The notes under the pieces were generated by a model. The model did no database searches. It worked only from the letters and a program-made list of their open reading frames with translations, and was not told where the DNA came from. Below are positions 11,279 to 30,713 of a stretch of DNA of 45,586 nucleotides, in pieces. The DNA is from Zygnema cylindricum (Eukaryota > Streptophyta > Zygnematophyceae > Zygnematales > Zygnemataceae): NCBI GenBank assembly GCA_037447655.1, contig JBBHKE010002899.1:69853-115438 (forward strand), in the 5' to 3' direction. How positions within the stretch are numbered: the stretch's first letter is position 1; every line of letters starts with the position of its first letter. Both the position numbers and the translations under genes were made by a program.

Positions 11279-11639
11279 ATGACACGCTGGACGATTAAGC
11301 TACGTGTCATGATGCACAACAACGAAAAATCACAAGATTTGCACATGACACATGCTTTCCAAAATACAACCGAAAAGAAAAATGTTAAGGGTTAAATCTA
11401 AATCTAAGAGGTAATAGGCCAACTCTTGGGGACCTTTAGTGAATCCAAATTTCAAGACATTAAGTTGAGGAGTGGCAAGGCCAAAGCGGCCTGTGATGAG
11501 TGGAATCCGACCGGGTATGAAATGAGTATAGTAAAGTAGTGAAGGTAGTTAAAAAAGGGAAAAGAAAATGAAGGAGTCAAGTCCTAGCTCCAATGAGAGT
11601 GAGGATTCATAAAGTTTAGAAGGTCGTGAAGACGAGACG

Positions 11640-12250
11640 AGCAGGCAAAGAAAAATAGGAATTGAAAAGGCAAATCAAAGGTAGAGGACAAAGATTTGGA
11701 TGTTGGGGGCGATATGGAGGATAATGCATATCGCATGGGTAGAAATTGATTCTCAAAAACATGTGGAAAATAGTTAATGGTGAGGAATATGATCTTTCGA
11801 ATCGGAAAGGTGGAGAGTTGTGGTTAAAAAAAGATATTTCCGCCACCACAAGATTAATGCAAAGTTGCACAAGCTCGGGTTTGGACCACTTTTTGGCCTA
11901 CATCACTTCCCATGATAGTTGGCAAGGTCTTGAGAATCACTTTAAGAAAAGAGTACGAAACAAGAGGCGATTTTTCTTACAAGAGTTTATCCAATTTAAT
12001 TTCAGGATTAATGAATTAACTGATGCCGTCGTTAAGCAGTTCAATATTCTTGGTGAATAACTGACCGATCTTGGCAAACTGTCGGTGAATAACTGACTAA
12101 TCTTGGCAAACTGGCGAACGAAGACCACAAGCTTCAAGTATTCTTAAATGGTTTTCTCGAGTACGTCCGGAATCCTTGTAGCGGCTTGTGATTATGTTGT
12201 GAGTTATTTGAAAATAGTGGATAAAATGCAAAGACGGCTCAAGTAGAGGG
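11640..12250 (+). pseudogene. Decayed Ty1/copia gag fragment
   Basis: The frame 11746-12057 contains a copia-type Gag core: WKIVNGEEYDL, then LWLKKDISATTRLMQS, SWQGLENHFKK and FLQEFIQFNFRINEL. This is the usual order of a copia gag polypeptide. A duplicated stretch of about 30 bp (GGTGAATAACTGACYRATCTTGG, twice at about 12049-12110) breaks the frame. Gag-like text resumes with NEDHKLQVFLNGFLEYVRNP. No LTR, protease or polymerase is attached. It differs clearly from the full-length element at 26859 and directly abuts the F-box pseudogene. Confidence 0.65.
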
Positions 12251-12337
12251 GCCGAAGAAAAAGTCGCACTAAATACTATTGTCGCACCTGAAACGGAATA
12301 CCTTAACCCACTCCTTGGAAGAGGGGCTTCAAGGCGT

Positions 12338-12764
12338 TATTGCACGGAAGAAGAGTCTTTGCGTTTCTATTCGAGCATATGCCTTGACTCACAGTTTTTG
12401 ATTATGGGGGTGGTGACATAGGAGGATTACATATAAACTCGAATTTCTTAACCTCAATGACCATTAACTCGTCGGTGGAACTAGTGGTGAATACTCTTAA
12501 TATTCGAATGTTAAATTTGGATGTCGTTGACTATGATGTTTCAAATAAATCTAACTTAGCTTTGTTTAAAAATGGTTTTTTACTTTAGTGTTTGAAATCG
12601 AAAAAACACGTTTGTTGGAAGGTTTTCCGTCATTGGAGGAAGTAGATCTCTGCTTTGAAGATGAAGTGGATCCGTTGGTTGCTATAGACTTTGCGTTAGA
12701 AGTGACAAGGGTCCAATCTTTGCACACACACGTCAAATTTATATTTCCATGGGAAGATCAATAG
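12338..12764 (+). pseudogene. Broken 3' half of the F-box/LRR-like gene
   Basis: Starts at TTGCACGGAAGAAGAGTCTTTGC and follows the intact gene from about residue 180 to its C-terminus (MLNLDVVDYDVSN, LEEVDL...). Small indels interrupt the frame, for example near 12375 and at the KLIYLTKLCL region (12545-12580). The F-box half is absent and the left junction lies against copia gag debris. It is a truncated duplicate, not an expressed paralogue. Confidence 0.85.
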
Positions 12765-13285
12765 TGAAAGGGAAGGTTTTTAGTAACCTACAATGGATAA
12801 TGCTGAGACTGGTATCAAAAGTTTACAAATGTTATGCGGCAAGCTTTGTATTGTTTTGTTTACGCATGATGAAATAGACAACAAATGGTAAAGTTTAGAG
12901 AAGATTAAAAGAGCAACTAAAAGTTGAGTTCCACATTGTTGGAAGATTTTTCTTCAAATGTTGTTTTTTTTCTTTTTGCAATTGTTCGCTTGTTGTTTTT
13001 TTCTTTTCACATATAAGCAATGTGGCACGTTGCAATATGAGTACTTTGTCTTCACAATGGTTTATAGTCAACTTTTACTCGTAACTCGTAACTTCCCATT
13101 GTGTTCTTCAACTTTGGAGTTCATTGCCTTGTTTATAAACTTGTTGGCTTTTTTTTGCACAATTTATCAATCATGCAAAGAAAGTTTGAAACGAAATGAT
13201 TCAAAAGTAACTAATTTCAAAAGTGTTTTGATGATAAACGTCTAAAAGGGTTTTATACGATCATGTACATTCTTTTCTAGTAAGT
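12765..13285 (+). repeat. Duplicated 3' flank of the F-box gene
   Basis: Collinear with 5537-6110, including the CGCTTGTTGTTTTTTTC block, the CACATATAA block and a TTTTATACGAT block before the similarity ends near 13285. Contains no gene. Confidence 0.75.
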
Positions 13286-13924
13286 AGATTTGCTCGTCAC
13301 AGAGCCCTAAAGGACCTTGTAGTCTTTTACATCAAAAATAGTAGCATTGTCATTGATTATTTACTTATTATTGTAGAATTCTCATAACATGTACCTACAA
13401 TTTTACCACTTAATTTTTTTATTTTTTTTGTGCATGGAAACATGCTGTGAAAGATTTAAGTAGAATTTAGCCCCTTCTCACCAAAAATTTGACCCTTCGA
13501 CATTTGACTGAAATCCAACCCTTTATAAATTTATCTTTGTCTTCTATTGACGGTCAATTTAAATACTGTTTACATTCGACCCCAAATATTTGAATTCTAT
13601 TTTTTTCCACAATTATTTGTAATGAATTGTATTTTATTTTTCAATCAATCGTGGAAAATTTGTTTCAAATCCCTAACATGTAGAGCTTCCCCCCCGCCCC
13701 CCTCCCTCCGTCTCTCCCTCCCCCCCTCCCTCTCTCCCCTCCCTCAAGAACCAATGTACGGAAAAATGATTTTACAAAATACGAAATAACCTAGACAAGT
13801 GGAAAAAATCAAATCTACAGAGAAAAACAAAAAATCCCGAAAACCCCAAAAAACCCTATAAACAAAAAAAAATCAAATAAATGGATAGGGATTGCGGTAT
13901 TCCCAATGCAAAAAAAGAAGGCTA
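13286..13924. other. Intergenic, with a C-rich pyrimidine tract
   Basis: AT-rich apart from a CCCTCC-type tract at about 13688-13745. No gene, RNA or intact element is recognised. Confidence 0.5.
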
Positions 13925-14073
13925 TTTGCCAACCAAAGTCCGCCAATAGGAAGGTGATGATCTTGCCTTCCGATAGAAATCATCGGATTGACAATCCGAC
14001 AAGTGTGCACAGAGAAAAGATGTTTTATGTGGCAAAAAAAACTTAAACACTAATAACGATTAACGTTGTGGTT
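13925..14073. mobile_element. Half copy of MITE family T1
   Basis: The right part reads GGATTGACAATCCGACAAGTG, then AGAAAAGATGTTTTATGTGGC, then AACACTAATAACGATTAACG. This is the right arm seen at 42060-42154. No matching left arm precedes it, so it is a truncated copy. Confidence 0.7.
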
Positions 14074-14315
14074 AACGATGGACTTGTTTTCAAGCTTTTT
14101 TTTTTTTCTTTCCCATCAAAGAAATAAAATTCAAATTGGCTATTTGCTCTTCCACGATTTGACATTTTCGTTAAAGTTCAAAACCTTTCATAAAGACGGG
14201 GAGCTCTCTATTTCCTTTGTAAATAAGTTACAGATCCCCACACATTTTTCCTCCCAAACAAAACATTTGACCTATTTAATTTACTCCTACCACACCTGAA
14301 CGGATTGCTTTCCTT

Positions 14316-14470
14316 TTAATTTTTTATCTATTAATTAATTTATTAATTAATTAATTAATTAATTTATTTATTTATTAATTAATTAATTTATTTACTTATT
14401 TAATTGTAAATTAATTTATTTATTAATGAATTTATGAATTTATTATTTATTTAATTTTTTAATAACAGCG
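14316..14470. repeat. ATTA/TTTA-rich simple repeat
   Basis: Runs of ATTAATTA and TTTATTTA. Low complexity and non-coding. Confidence 0.85.
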
Positions 14471-14767
14471 TTAGTTTCAATTTCTAAAGAAAAACAGACG
14501 AAAACCCAATCAACTTTTGAATCAAAAGACAAAAGATGCCATGATACATGTATCTAAATCCATCTCCGGAGGGAAAATATAATAAAAAAATGTCGCGTTT
14601 TTTCCTTCAAACCATACGAATTGGAAAAATACGACAAATAACATTGGAATCGCAACGAGAGCGTTTAACAAACTAACCTTAAAACAACCAATTCACGTCA
14701 ACTTTTCTATATAACATTTCTAAATATTGTTCAATTATTTTCTGACTAATCTCCTGCTATTTTTCGA

Positions 14768-22260
<7,493 letters not shown>

Positions 22261-22481
22261 ATTTAGTTTCCTTCTTTGTTTTGTTATTCGGTCGATAGGG
22301 AGAGACCGAGGGAGTGGAGTGAGAGTGTGAGACAGAAGGAGGATAAAGTCATAAAAGACATGGATGCCACATGATGGTACATGATAAAGTACGTGGTAAT
22401 CATCACAATAGTACAGTGATGTACGGCACATTAATGTACAACAGATTCACAAAGTACAATAATGTTTGATAGTATTGTCAC

Positions 22482-23044
22482 TACACCGCCAATCGCTTTT
22501 AGCGTTGTGTACGCTAATTCCGTCCCGCTTTTTTTTTATTTTATTCTCCATTAGCGTAGTTCATTCTATTTTTCTCTTTACTCTATTTAGGGTTAATGTT
22601 TTAGTATCGTACACAACGGAAGTACATCATCATTTAACTAGTGTGGTGTACGGACAGTGTCAGACCGTACAATAAAATACCTCTTCAAGTGAAATAATAT
22701 AGTTAATGAGTTTTAGTAACCGCGGACGCATGATAATGTGCGCTCTAAAAAGGGGATATAATCGGGTTGTCAAATATCACGTTCGCACATATTCGTGCAG
22801 CAAGCACGTCTCGACTGTGTGATCGTACGATTTGTGTACGATTTGCCAGATTTTGTATAAAAACCTATATTAGTGTAAGCAGGTTTGCGACCGACATTTA
22901 TTTTTCTCGAAGACCCAACTTATAACTATTAAACAATTAGAATGTATGTTTTTTCCAAAATTTACAAATTCTTAAATAGCGTACACCACTGTAATTGTTG
23001 TATACGCTAATCAAACTTCTACGCTAATAGCGATTGGCGGTGTA
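22482..23044. mobile_element. 563-bp MITE with TA-flanked CACCGCC termini (family T1, long form)
   Basis: The left end is TACACCGCCAATCGCTTTTA. The right end's reverse complement is TACACCGCCAATCGCTATTA. TA is present at both borders. Sub-terminal inverted repeats of TACGCTAAT type follow. The short internal ORF (22466-22675) crosses the left end and is not meaningful. It shares termini, but not interior, with the 210-221 bp elements at 9321 and 41945. Confidence 0.8.
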
Positions 23045-23134
23045 CTGTACTGTATAGTACTGTTTTGTAGTGGATCATATGTACGAAACATTCAACTTTT
23101 TTCGTTTTTTGTACCGGAATTTGTTTTTTCTTAC

Positions 23135-23262
23135 TGTTTCACCCGGCCGAATCCAGCCGGCCCCACGCACCCGAATCCGTTACAGATACGACGCGGCCCA
23201 GTAGGGTACGGATATAGTACGGATTAAGGTACGGATTCGGGGAACCAATTGCGAACTCTCAC
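23135..23262. mobile_element. Right half of a CAGAGGT-family hAT-like MITE
   Basis: CACCCGGCCGAATCCAGCCGG, then GGTACGGATTCGGGGAACCA and ATTGCGAACTCTCACG. This parallels 2158-2294 of the intact copy. The left half is absent. Confidence 0.6.
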
Positions 23263-23269
23263 GCATTGT

Positions 23270-23345
23270 CAGAGGTCGCTATTGGGTACCCGAATCCGTA
23301 CCCGACTGTTACCCGACCGCCCGCGGGTGATTCACAAAATTAAAA
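23270..23345. mobile_element. Left end of a CAGAGGT-family hAT-like MITE
   Basis: CAGAGGTCGCTATTGGGTAC, then CCGAATCCGTACCCGAC, matching the left end at 2089. The right end is not seen. It lies seven bases from the right half of another copy. Confidence 0.55.
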
Positions 23346-23568
23346 ACAACAAGTCGCGGGCGACCCGGTGCTTTGCCCTTTGGTTGCCAAGGGTTTGTCG
23401 TTTTGGTACACGCGGACCAATAAGACAGTCACAAATTGTCGTAGGAGTTACATGTACTCCACGTATCAATCCGTTTCCGGTAGTGTACGGATAATGAGAA
23501 CACGACAACGTGGCGTGATGTGATGAGATCGCACGCGCAAAAAATGAAAAGTACGATACTGTACCTTA

Positions 23569-24362
23569 GGGTAACCTTCCATCAGGCGAAAAGTGGGGTT
23601 GTTTACTGGAGAAAGTACCGTTCCGTACTAGGCCGTACTGTTTTTTTTTTTTTTTTTGAAAAGTTGTTTACTAATAATTCGTTGAGATTCTCCAGACTTC
23701 TTGGAGAAAACTACCACCGTCCGATTTTCAATTTTCGACGCAAACGCTTCTTGTTTCCAGTACGTAGCTAGTCTCCTCCAACTGTCCTCGGGAGGAGAGT
23801 TTGTGATTACTGGACGCGTGTTTTGGTCCACTTGTAAAGTCAGAGTCGATCCACGACAGACGTGAAGCAATAAAATTACATGTGGCAATTGGAGTGTACC
23901 GTGTGACATAAAAGCCAGCCTGTTCGACGACAAGAAAAACTTGGTTGTATGTTCGACGACAAAAAAAACTTGGTTGTAAGACATACTGTGACGTCTCCTT
24001 CATAAATGTGCGATACAGCGATTCACGTACAAATGGTACATCCTTGGACATTTGTACAAACATTAATTTTGCAACGGTTTTCGTGGCCGTTGATACCACA
24101 ACAACCGTAAGAACGTTCAGATTGTACATTAGCGTGACGCTACTAGATATGTTAATCGGCGTCCGCCCGTACACATACGCAGCTGCGATTTTGTCCTTTT
24201 GGAAATGATGATTATTCCCGGGCGGCTCAACAGGTCCTACGTGGTACCAATCGCAATCTAACACCTCATTCACTGGCACGACCTGATGGAAGGGTGTTAC
24301 AAATATTACTGCCAGTAAACGTGTTCGTACGATTACTGGGAACGCCTGATGGAAGGTTACCC
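23569..24362. mobile_element. PIF/Harbinger-like MITE A, TSD TTA
   Basis: Ends are GGGTAACCTTCCATCAGGCG and its exact reverse complement, flanked by TTA at 23566-23568 and 24363-24365. A sub-terminal GTTTAC/GTAAAC pair follows. There is no transposase: ORFs on both strands are short and overlapping. The 3-bp TWA duplication is the PIF/Harbinger hallmark. Confidence 0.8.
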
Positions 24363-24619
24363 TTACTCTACCGGTATTGATAGCACGACATTTTGGCGTG
24401 ACGTCGAATTTGTCTGGCCGTTTAATGTACCACGCGAAATACAACAAATAGAATTGTACCACGTGTCTCTTTTCATTACATCAAAATTGGAACATGACAA
24501 AAACAATCAAAAGTCAAATCACTCAACGGCTCACGATCTTACACAAAAACAATCGACGATCTATTATCGTTGTCACCAGAGACAAATGCGACTAGAATGC
24601 TTTCCCTTTTAGAATCTAA

Positions 24620-25302
24620 GGGTGGACTTCCATTAGCTAAAAAGTGGGGTTTATTACTGACGGCCGTACCGTTTCATACAAGTTCGTACAGAATTATTTT
24701 TTTCAACGAAAACAACATAACAGAAAATTGTCCAAGGTTGTAGGCGTAAACTAGGACCGTCGGATTCAATTACACTTTTCATCCGTGACGCCACGTCACT
24801 AATCTTACAGTTTGTTAGGAAAGTGCACAGGGAGGATAGTTCTCGAATACGGAACGTGTAAAAATAGACCGTGTGGAAAAGGGAAAAGAAATCCATGATG
24901 AGCGCGCGCGTATGTGTGAACACGTCGCACCTTCCGCCAGGGTGGCTGCCAATCCGCCGAAGTTATCCCGTCACGCTCCCACCATCAAAGTTTGCCGCAG
25001 CCTTTTTGTCGTTGCGTTTTGAAATTTTGGGTAGTACGTTTAATGCCCTTTATACGAGTCATTAATTACCTCCGCTGGTACAGATATTATCTCCACTGGT
25101 ACAGATATTACCTCCGCTCGTACAGATATTGCGTTCTGACATTGCATCAAAAGATTCTTTCAAGATTTTAAGCATCGAGTATTAACCAACGTGTTACCAA
25201 CAAGAATGAGCCACGCAGGTTTACATAAACAACCTAATGGAAGGCACGCCCTTGAGTAAAATTTTCCGTACAATTATTGGGACGCCTAATGGAAGTCCAC
25301 CC
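24620..25302. mobile_element. PIF/Harbinger-like MITE B, TSD TAA
   Basis: The left end is GGGTGGACTTCCATTAGC. The right end's reverse complement is GGGTGGACTTCCATTAGG. Flanks are TAA at 24617-24619 and 25303-25305. A tandem triplet (TCCGCTGGTACAGATATTA-like, about 25070-25130) lies inside. No coding capacity. Confidence 0.8.
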
Positions 25303-25305
25303 TAA

Positions 25306-25860
25306 AAGAGCAAAGCAAAAAAAAAACGGATACGATCGGTCAAGCAAAAAACGAAAAATATTGAAGGTTTTGTATTTTCCATACTATCCAACATTTTTGT
25401 ACTTTCTACTCTTGGTATAGTGGAAGGTACGAAGTACCATTAATTTTGTACATACTCAGGTACGGGTGGGTAGTCGCGAGAAATCGAGTTTCGGTTAACT
25501 TTTATCTTCGTTAACGCTTATTTAACATAAAACTTATACTTGCGAACTATTTCGCTGTACGAATTGTTCATCTAATGTTTTCGTATGAATCATGCATACT
25601 ATGTCATTAAACAACAAAATCCCATATTTTTATATGCTGTCTTTTCAAACGTTTTTTTTACTTAACATTGTTTTTTGGAATCATTTTATGTACGTCTTCG
25701 TGTAAGGCCCAAAGTTCACTTTGATGTATATTTCCTCAACTTACTATTTTATGGTTATCCTATGTTCAAATATTATACAAATTTTGCAACGTCACAAAAA
25801 AGTAGATGTCTACAACCGTTGCTATATTTGTAAACGTCACCAATATCGAGAAATTTATAA
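25306..25860. other. Spacer between MITE B and MITE C
   Basis: AT-rich with GTAC-rich words. No gene or boundary of another element could be fixed. Confidence 0.5.
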
Positions 25861-26619
25861 GGCCTCTTCTCCATCAGGCGCGGACAGTAATCGTACTGAA
25901 ACGTTTACTGGTAGTAACATTTTGTTCACTTCTCCATCAAGTCGTGTCAGCAAGGAATTAATCGCCAAAGTATTTTTTTTCAATTGGACCCACGTAGGTT
26001 AATGTTCAGACTAATAGCACAATCAAATATTCCAAAGCTTAAAATCTGAAACTCGTATTTGTACGACCAGCCGCAAATAAAATTTACGTGAATGTACACT
26101 TTTTACGTTCGTGTTTTGTATTTTTTGTCGTTGTTTTGTCATTCCCAATTTGTCGTTGAAAATTGAAAAAAAGTAGGTGCGATAAATCTCGGACGTCAAT
26201 GGATGGTGAACGAGGCGTCACGGAGACAATTTTCAACAAAGATTTTTTGGTTGTTTTTTGTGGATTTGATTCTAGTCTGTCTGAAGGCGCGTGGTCTGTG
26301 CCACATGTAATGTTACTATCTCAAATTTATCGTGGATCTTACGTGACCTTTCCACGTGTAAAAATTGTACTCGTCCAATGGTAGCTAGTCTCCTCCTTGA
26401 AAACATGGAAGGAGACTAGACATAAATTGGATCGAATGATCGCTTGCTTCGAAAACACAGAATCAGACGGTCAACGTTGTCCCCCAAAAGTTTGGAGAAT
26501 CTTACCGAATCTCTAGTAGTCACGTTTTGAAAAAAAAAATAGAAAAAGAAGTACGACCTTGTACGGAAATGCACTTTTTACAGTAAACAAGGTTAATTTT
26601 TGCTTGATGGAGTTCACCC
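25861..26619. mobile_element. PIF/Harbinger-like MITE C
   Basis: The left end is GGCCTCTTCTCCATCAGGCG after TAA. The right end's reverse complement is GGGTGAACTCCATCAAGC, followed by TTA. The GTTTACTGGTAG / TTACAGTAAAC sub-terminal pair matches elements A and B. Left terminus and TSD are mutated, so this is an older copy. No transposase. Confidence 0.65.
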
Positions 26620-26858
26620 TTAAAACACTTTCCCAAGCAGCCGAAACTTCGTCTTGTTTCTTTGGATTTTAGCGAAGCTTTTCTATAATACTTTCAAAGC
26701 GTTCCGTTGTAACACAATTGAATCGCTACTTTAAAATGTGACGATGTGGGTGTAATTTATGATGGTTGTGGACGGCTACAAAACTTGCGACAATTGATGA
26801 CGTCTACAAAATATCGACGTTTGTAGGCGTGTATTGTAGTTTCGTGTGACATTGTAGA

Positions 26859-27825
26859 TGTTGAAAATGGAGGTATTTTGTAGTCTTTCTTATGGACTTA
26901 CTGCAGCCCTCATACTTGTCGTAGTCACTGAGGACCTGTATAAAGCCATGGCTGCCTACTGCAGCTAAAGGAGACAGGCAGATCATTCAGGGCAGTTTTT
27001 CTTTGCAAAATATATTACTGCACCTTGTGAGAATTGACCCAGTGACCTCTGAATGATCACCGTACGGAACAGCCGTACGCCTTATCCAGTAAGCCTTGAA
27101 GATTCGATACATGTGTATGGCGCGATAATAACTTAAAGTCGTACAGCGCCGGATATTTCATTTAACAAGTTACGGAACGATTTATGCATGGAAACATACC
27201 GCGTCGCACGAAATCGGGACCGCACGAAAATTACGAATTAACATTTAATTTCGACGGACGAAATTAAAATTTCTAGATCGAACGACTCACTGTGGGGCCG
27301 GAATACCGGAATAGACATTTGGCGGTTTGCGGAGCAGATGTCGGCGGATGATACGTGGCAACATATGGTTGGACAGCGGAAATTACGGGAGGAGCAACTA
27401 CGGCTCCGGAACTGACACGCGTCAGCGGACCAGCCATGCCGTACTATGGCCGTACAAGAAGTACAGCGGTACCTGTACCTTCTTGTACTTTACAGTAATA
27501 TGATTGGTCTAGTACCTTAGAGATAGGTTTAGAGAGGTAGCTTAGGACTTAGAATATTTTTCGGTTTTTCAGCCTCTCTCCAGAGAGCACCTGTATTTAT
27601 TGACCAACTTTGGTCAGCCATAACTTAATGCTCAGGTGAGCAAATTCAGTGATTCTTTTTGCTGCGGACTCACGGGAGTCCAAGCTACACAGGGGTGTAG
27701 TTGGTCAGAGATTTTGCGTCCCAGGGTGGGACTTATTCATTGTCAAAGTCAAAAGTGCATATACTATCCTAGAGGCTTCACATAAGCTGGACATTCTGTG
27801 TACCAATGGAGGTCACAGAATTACA
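26859..27825 (+). repeat. Copia 5' LTR
   Basis: Starts TGTTGAAAATGG and ends AGAATTACA. A TATA-like stretch, TATAAAGCC, lies near 26940. The end is set by comparison with the 3' LTR. Confidence 0.93.
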
Positions 27826-28771
27826 GGTTATGGGCCCACCCTCTAGGGTGCCCATTTTTAATGGAACAGGGTTCATTTATTGGGAAACCATGATAAGGGG
27901 TGCACTAGTTGAAAAACGGCTATGGGGCATTGTGAGTGGTCGTGTGCGTCGGCCATCCGCAAATTTGGGGTTCAACCAGGGTTTGGAGGATCTCGGTACA
28001 GAGGGGGGTGTGCGGGGGCAGAGGTGGAAGAGGATGTTGGAGAGAGCATCGTGTGGGACATAGGGAAGGAGAAGGGGAAGGAAAAACTTACACCGATGCC
28101 TACTGGATCGGTTTTGGCAGCAGGTGTTCAGAAAACCAAGGCTAATGATAGTGAAATCTGGGATTTCAACAATACCGTGGCGACTCATTTTATTCTTGGG
28201 CGTCTCACCTAGGCAGTGGCTACACCTCATCTTCATGTGGACAGGGCGGACGAGTTATGGGAGGCACTTGTCAACATTTACAAGAGTGGTACAATTCAGC
28301 AGCAGAAGCTAGCAGATCAGAATGTACAGGCTTATGGGTACAAAGGGGGAAAAATGTTAGATTTTTGTAATGACTTGGCCGGGTTATTTATGGAGTTAGA
28401 GAGTGCAGGGAAAAGGGAGACTGAGAAAGAGAAGGTGAATACTTTTTGATGAAACTCCCATATGATTATGAAAACATTGTTAACACGGTTTAGGACTTGC
28501 CAGATCATCGATGGATTTGGAACTCCGTTGTAAGAATGATTTTGGTTCGGGAAAACACAATAGAGATTCATAGAGGAGGAAAGAGTGTTCAGGCATTGGC
28601 TGCTGGAACCAATTGGGGAGACAAGGATTCCAAGAAACCTTATGGAAACTTTGGTGTAGGGGGAAGAGGAAATCAATCGGAAGGCTCTGGATCAAGGCCT
28701 CCGAAGGGGCTTTGTCACTTTTGTAAGAAGCCGGGACATTACATGGCGGAGTGTACTAACTGTCAGAGTTG
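27806..28771 (+). pseudogene. Copia gag, broken
   Basis: The first in-frame ATG (27806) lies inside the LTR; ATG 27829 is an alternative. The N-terminal part has FNGTGFIYWETMIRGAL. A frame change occurs near 27950-28030. Gag text continues with SEIWDFNNTVATHFILGRL, a TAG, then RADELWEALVNIYKSGT and LADQNVQAYGY. After another frame change and a TAG near 28491 it closes with the zinc knuckle CHFCKKPGHYMAEC (CX2CX4HX4C, about 28710-28751). Gag would form the capsid around the RNA. Confidence 0.85.
27826..27840 (+). promoter_or_regulatory. Presumed primer-binding site of the copia element
   Basis: The sequence right after the LTR is GGTTATGGGCCCACC. It is not the usual plant tRNA-iMet PBS (TGGTATCAGAGCC). 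It could pair with an internal part of a tRNA, or the PBS may be degenerate. The position is certain; the function is inferred. Confidence 0.4.
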
Positions 28772-28824
28772 AGATTGAAGGAGGAACAGGTCCAAAAACC
28801 GGCCGCAGAAAAAAAGAAGGCATT

Positions 28825-30056
28825 GTGGCAACACAAGTCATCGGAGAGGACTCCGATGAGGACGATGGAGAACTTCTCCTCAACGAGGAGCTGGAGGTGA
28901 AAGGTGAGCCGGAGATTCCAAGGAGGCAAAAGTGTGTTTTCGGTGGAGTAAGAGAAGCTCTTGAAGAAGGATGGATTATTGATTCAGGAGCCTCTATGCA
29001 TATGTGTAGAGAAAAACCATTGTTTACCAAAATGAGAAAGATCCCTACTGTAGAGATAGAGTATGGGGATGGGAGAATAGTCACCACTAATTTAGTGGGA
29101 TCTGTGGATATGAGAGTCTTGGTTGATGGAAAGGCATCCATAGTCACTTTCTCTGATGTTCTTTTTATCCCAGAGTTGAACAAGAATCTTATCTCTACGT
29201 CGGTCTTAGATGATAAGGGTTTTGAGACTAGTACTAAGAAAGGAGTCTTTGTTGCTAGGTATGAGAATGAAGTGTACTTCACAGCTGAAAAGGGTAGCCA
29301 AGGAATGTTTAGGCTGAATTTGAGTAATGGAAAGACGGGAGTTTACTATGCTGGTGTAAGTGATTTGATGATGTGGCATAAAAGATTGGGACATGTGCAT
29401 CTAGATAGATTAAAAGAAATGAAGAAAATGGGTGTAGTTGAGGGCATACATTTTGGAGATGATGAGACTTTGGATGATTGTAGTGGGTGTGCTCAAGGAA
29501 AAGCTCGCAGATTGCCTTTTCCAAAAGCCACAACATATAAGGGTGAAAAGGTTTTAGATTTGGTTCACACTGACATATGGGGACAGGCCAAAGTGCGATC
29601 AGTTGAAGGGAAAAGATTTATGCTTACTATCACTGACGATTGGTCTAGATACTCCAGAGTATATTTCTTGAAAAACAAATCTGAGGCTTCGGCTTATTTT
29701 AATGAATATAAATCATAGAGTTAAAAGCTTCATGAGACACCTATAAAGAGAGTGAGAAGTGATAATGGGGGGGAATTCACTTGTAATGAGTTTGAGGATT
29801 ACTTGAAAGAGGAAGGAATTCAACACCAAAAAACTGTCCCAAAGAATCCAGAACAAAATGGTGTAGCCGAGAGACTAAATCAGACATTAAGTGATAGTGC
29901 CCGTAGTATGTTGACGGATAAAAAGATAAGGAAAAGTTTTTGGGGAGAAGCTATGAATTGTGCTAACTATCTCAAAAATAGAGTCCTTACCTCAGCTGTA
30001 AAAGGTCAAACACCTTATGAAAGATGGGGAGAAAACCTAACATATCACACTTAAAG
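28825..30056 (+). pseudogene. Copia protease and integrase, broken
   Basis: The protease active site DSGAS is at about 28981. The GAG-pre-integrase zinc region follows: MWHKRLGHVHLDRLK, then CSGCAQGK (HHCC). The integrase core has the acidic residues in VHTDIWG, RSDNGGEF and EQNGVAERLNQ (DDE). Two in-frame stops interrupt the core (TAG at 29716-29718 and TAA soon after), and the frame changes near 30030-30055. The domains would process the polyprotein and insert the cDNA, but this copy cannot. Confidence 0.9.
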
Positions 30057-30713
30057 GTGTTTGGAAGTCAAGTGTTTAGTTTAAACACAGAAAAATCTGA
30101 TTGGAAGTTAGATGCTAGAGGAAATTCGGGATACTTACTTGGGTATGATGAGAACGTAAAAGGGTATAGAGTTTATGATCTTGGTAGAGAAGACATAATT
30201 CTAGTAAAACACTTCGTAGTTATGGATGAAGGAAAATCCAGAGTTCCCTTTAATGACACTAAACCGGTCATAATTAGAATTGAATCCGAAAGTGAGTTAG
30301 ATGCAGATTCTACTAACCGAACTCTGGTTCAGCCTGACCGTGCAGAGGAAGAGAAAAATCTGACCGAGAGTGACCCTCTTTTGGAGTCACATCTTCCGAT
30401 TCAAACCGAGGAAGAAAACGAGGAATACAGGAAATGGATGATGAACGACCGGAGATGGACTCCACAGATAGGGGAGAAGGTGAAGTTGTTCGGAGGAACC
30501 CGAGATTACCCTCGATTCCCGCGTCAGAATTTGAAGGAGGAAGGAGAAGCAGCAAGAGACTTCAAGAGAGACAAGTGAACAACAAGGTAACTAAGCTATC
30601 ACATTTGAGCGAACCCCAGACTTCTCAGAAGCAGTTAATAGTCCGGAAGGTGGTAGATGGGTGACAGCTATTAATGATGAGATGGCTTCCATTATGGAAG
30701 CAAACACTGGGAG
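30024..30713 (+). pseudogene. Copia integrase C-terminal region and linker
   Basis: Frame 30024-30578 carries SHLKVFGSQVFSLN and GYLLGYDENVKGYRVYD, typical of the copia integrase tail, then an acidic Glu-rich linker. The reading shifts near 30540 to a frame with RRSSKRLQERQ, and again before the RT at about 30714. Confidence 0.8.
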
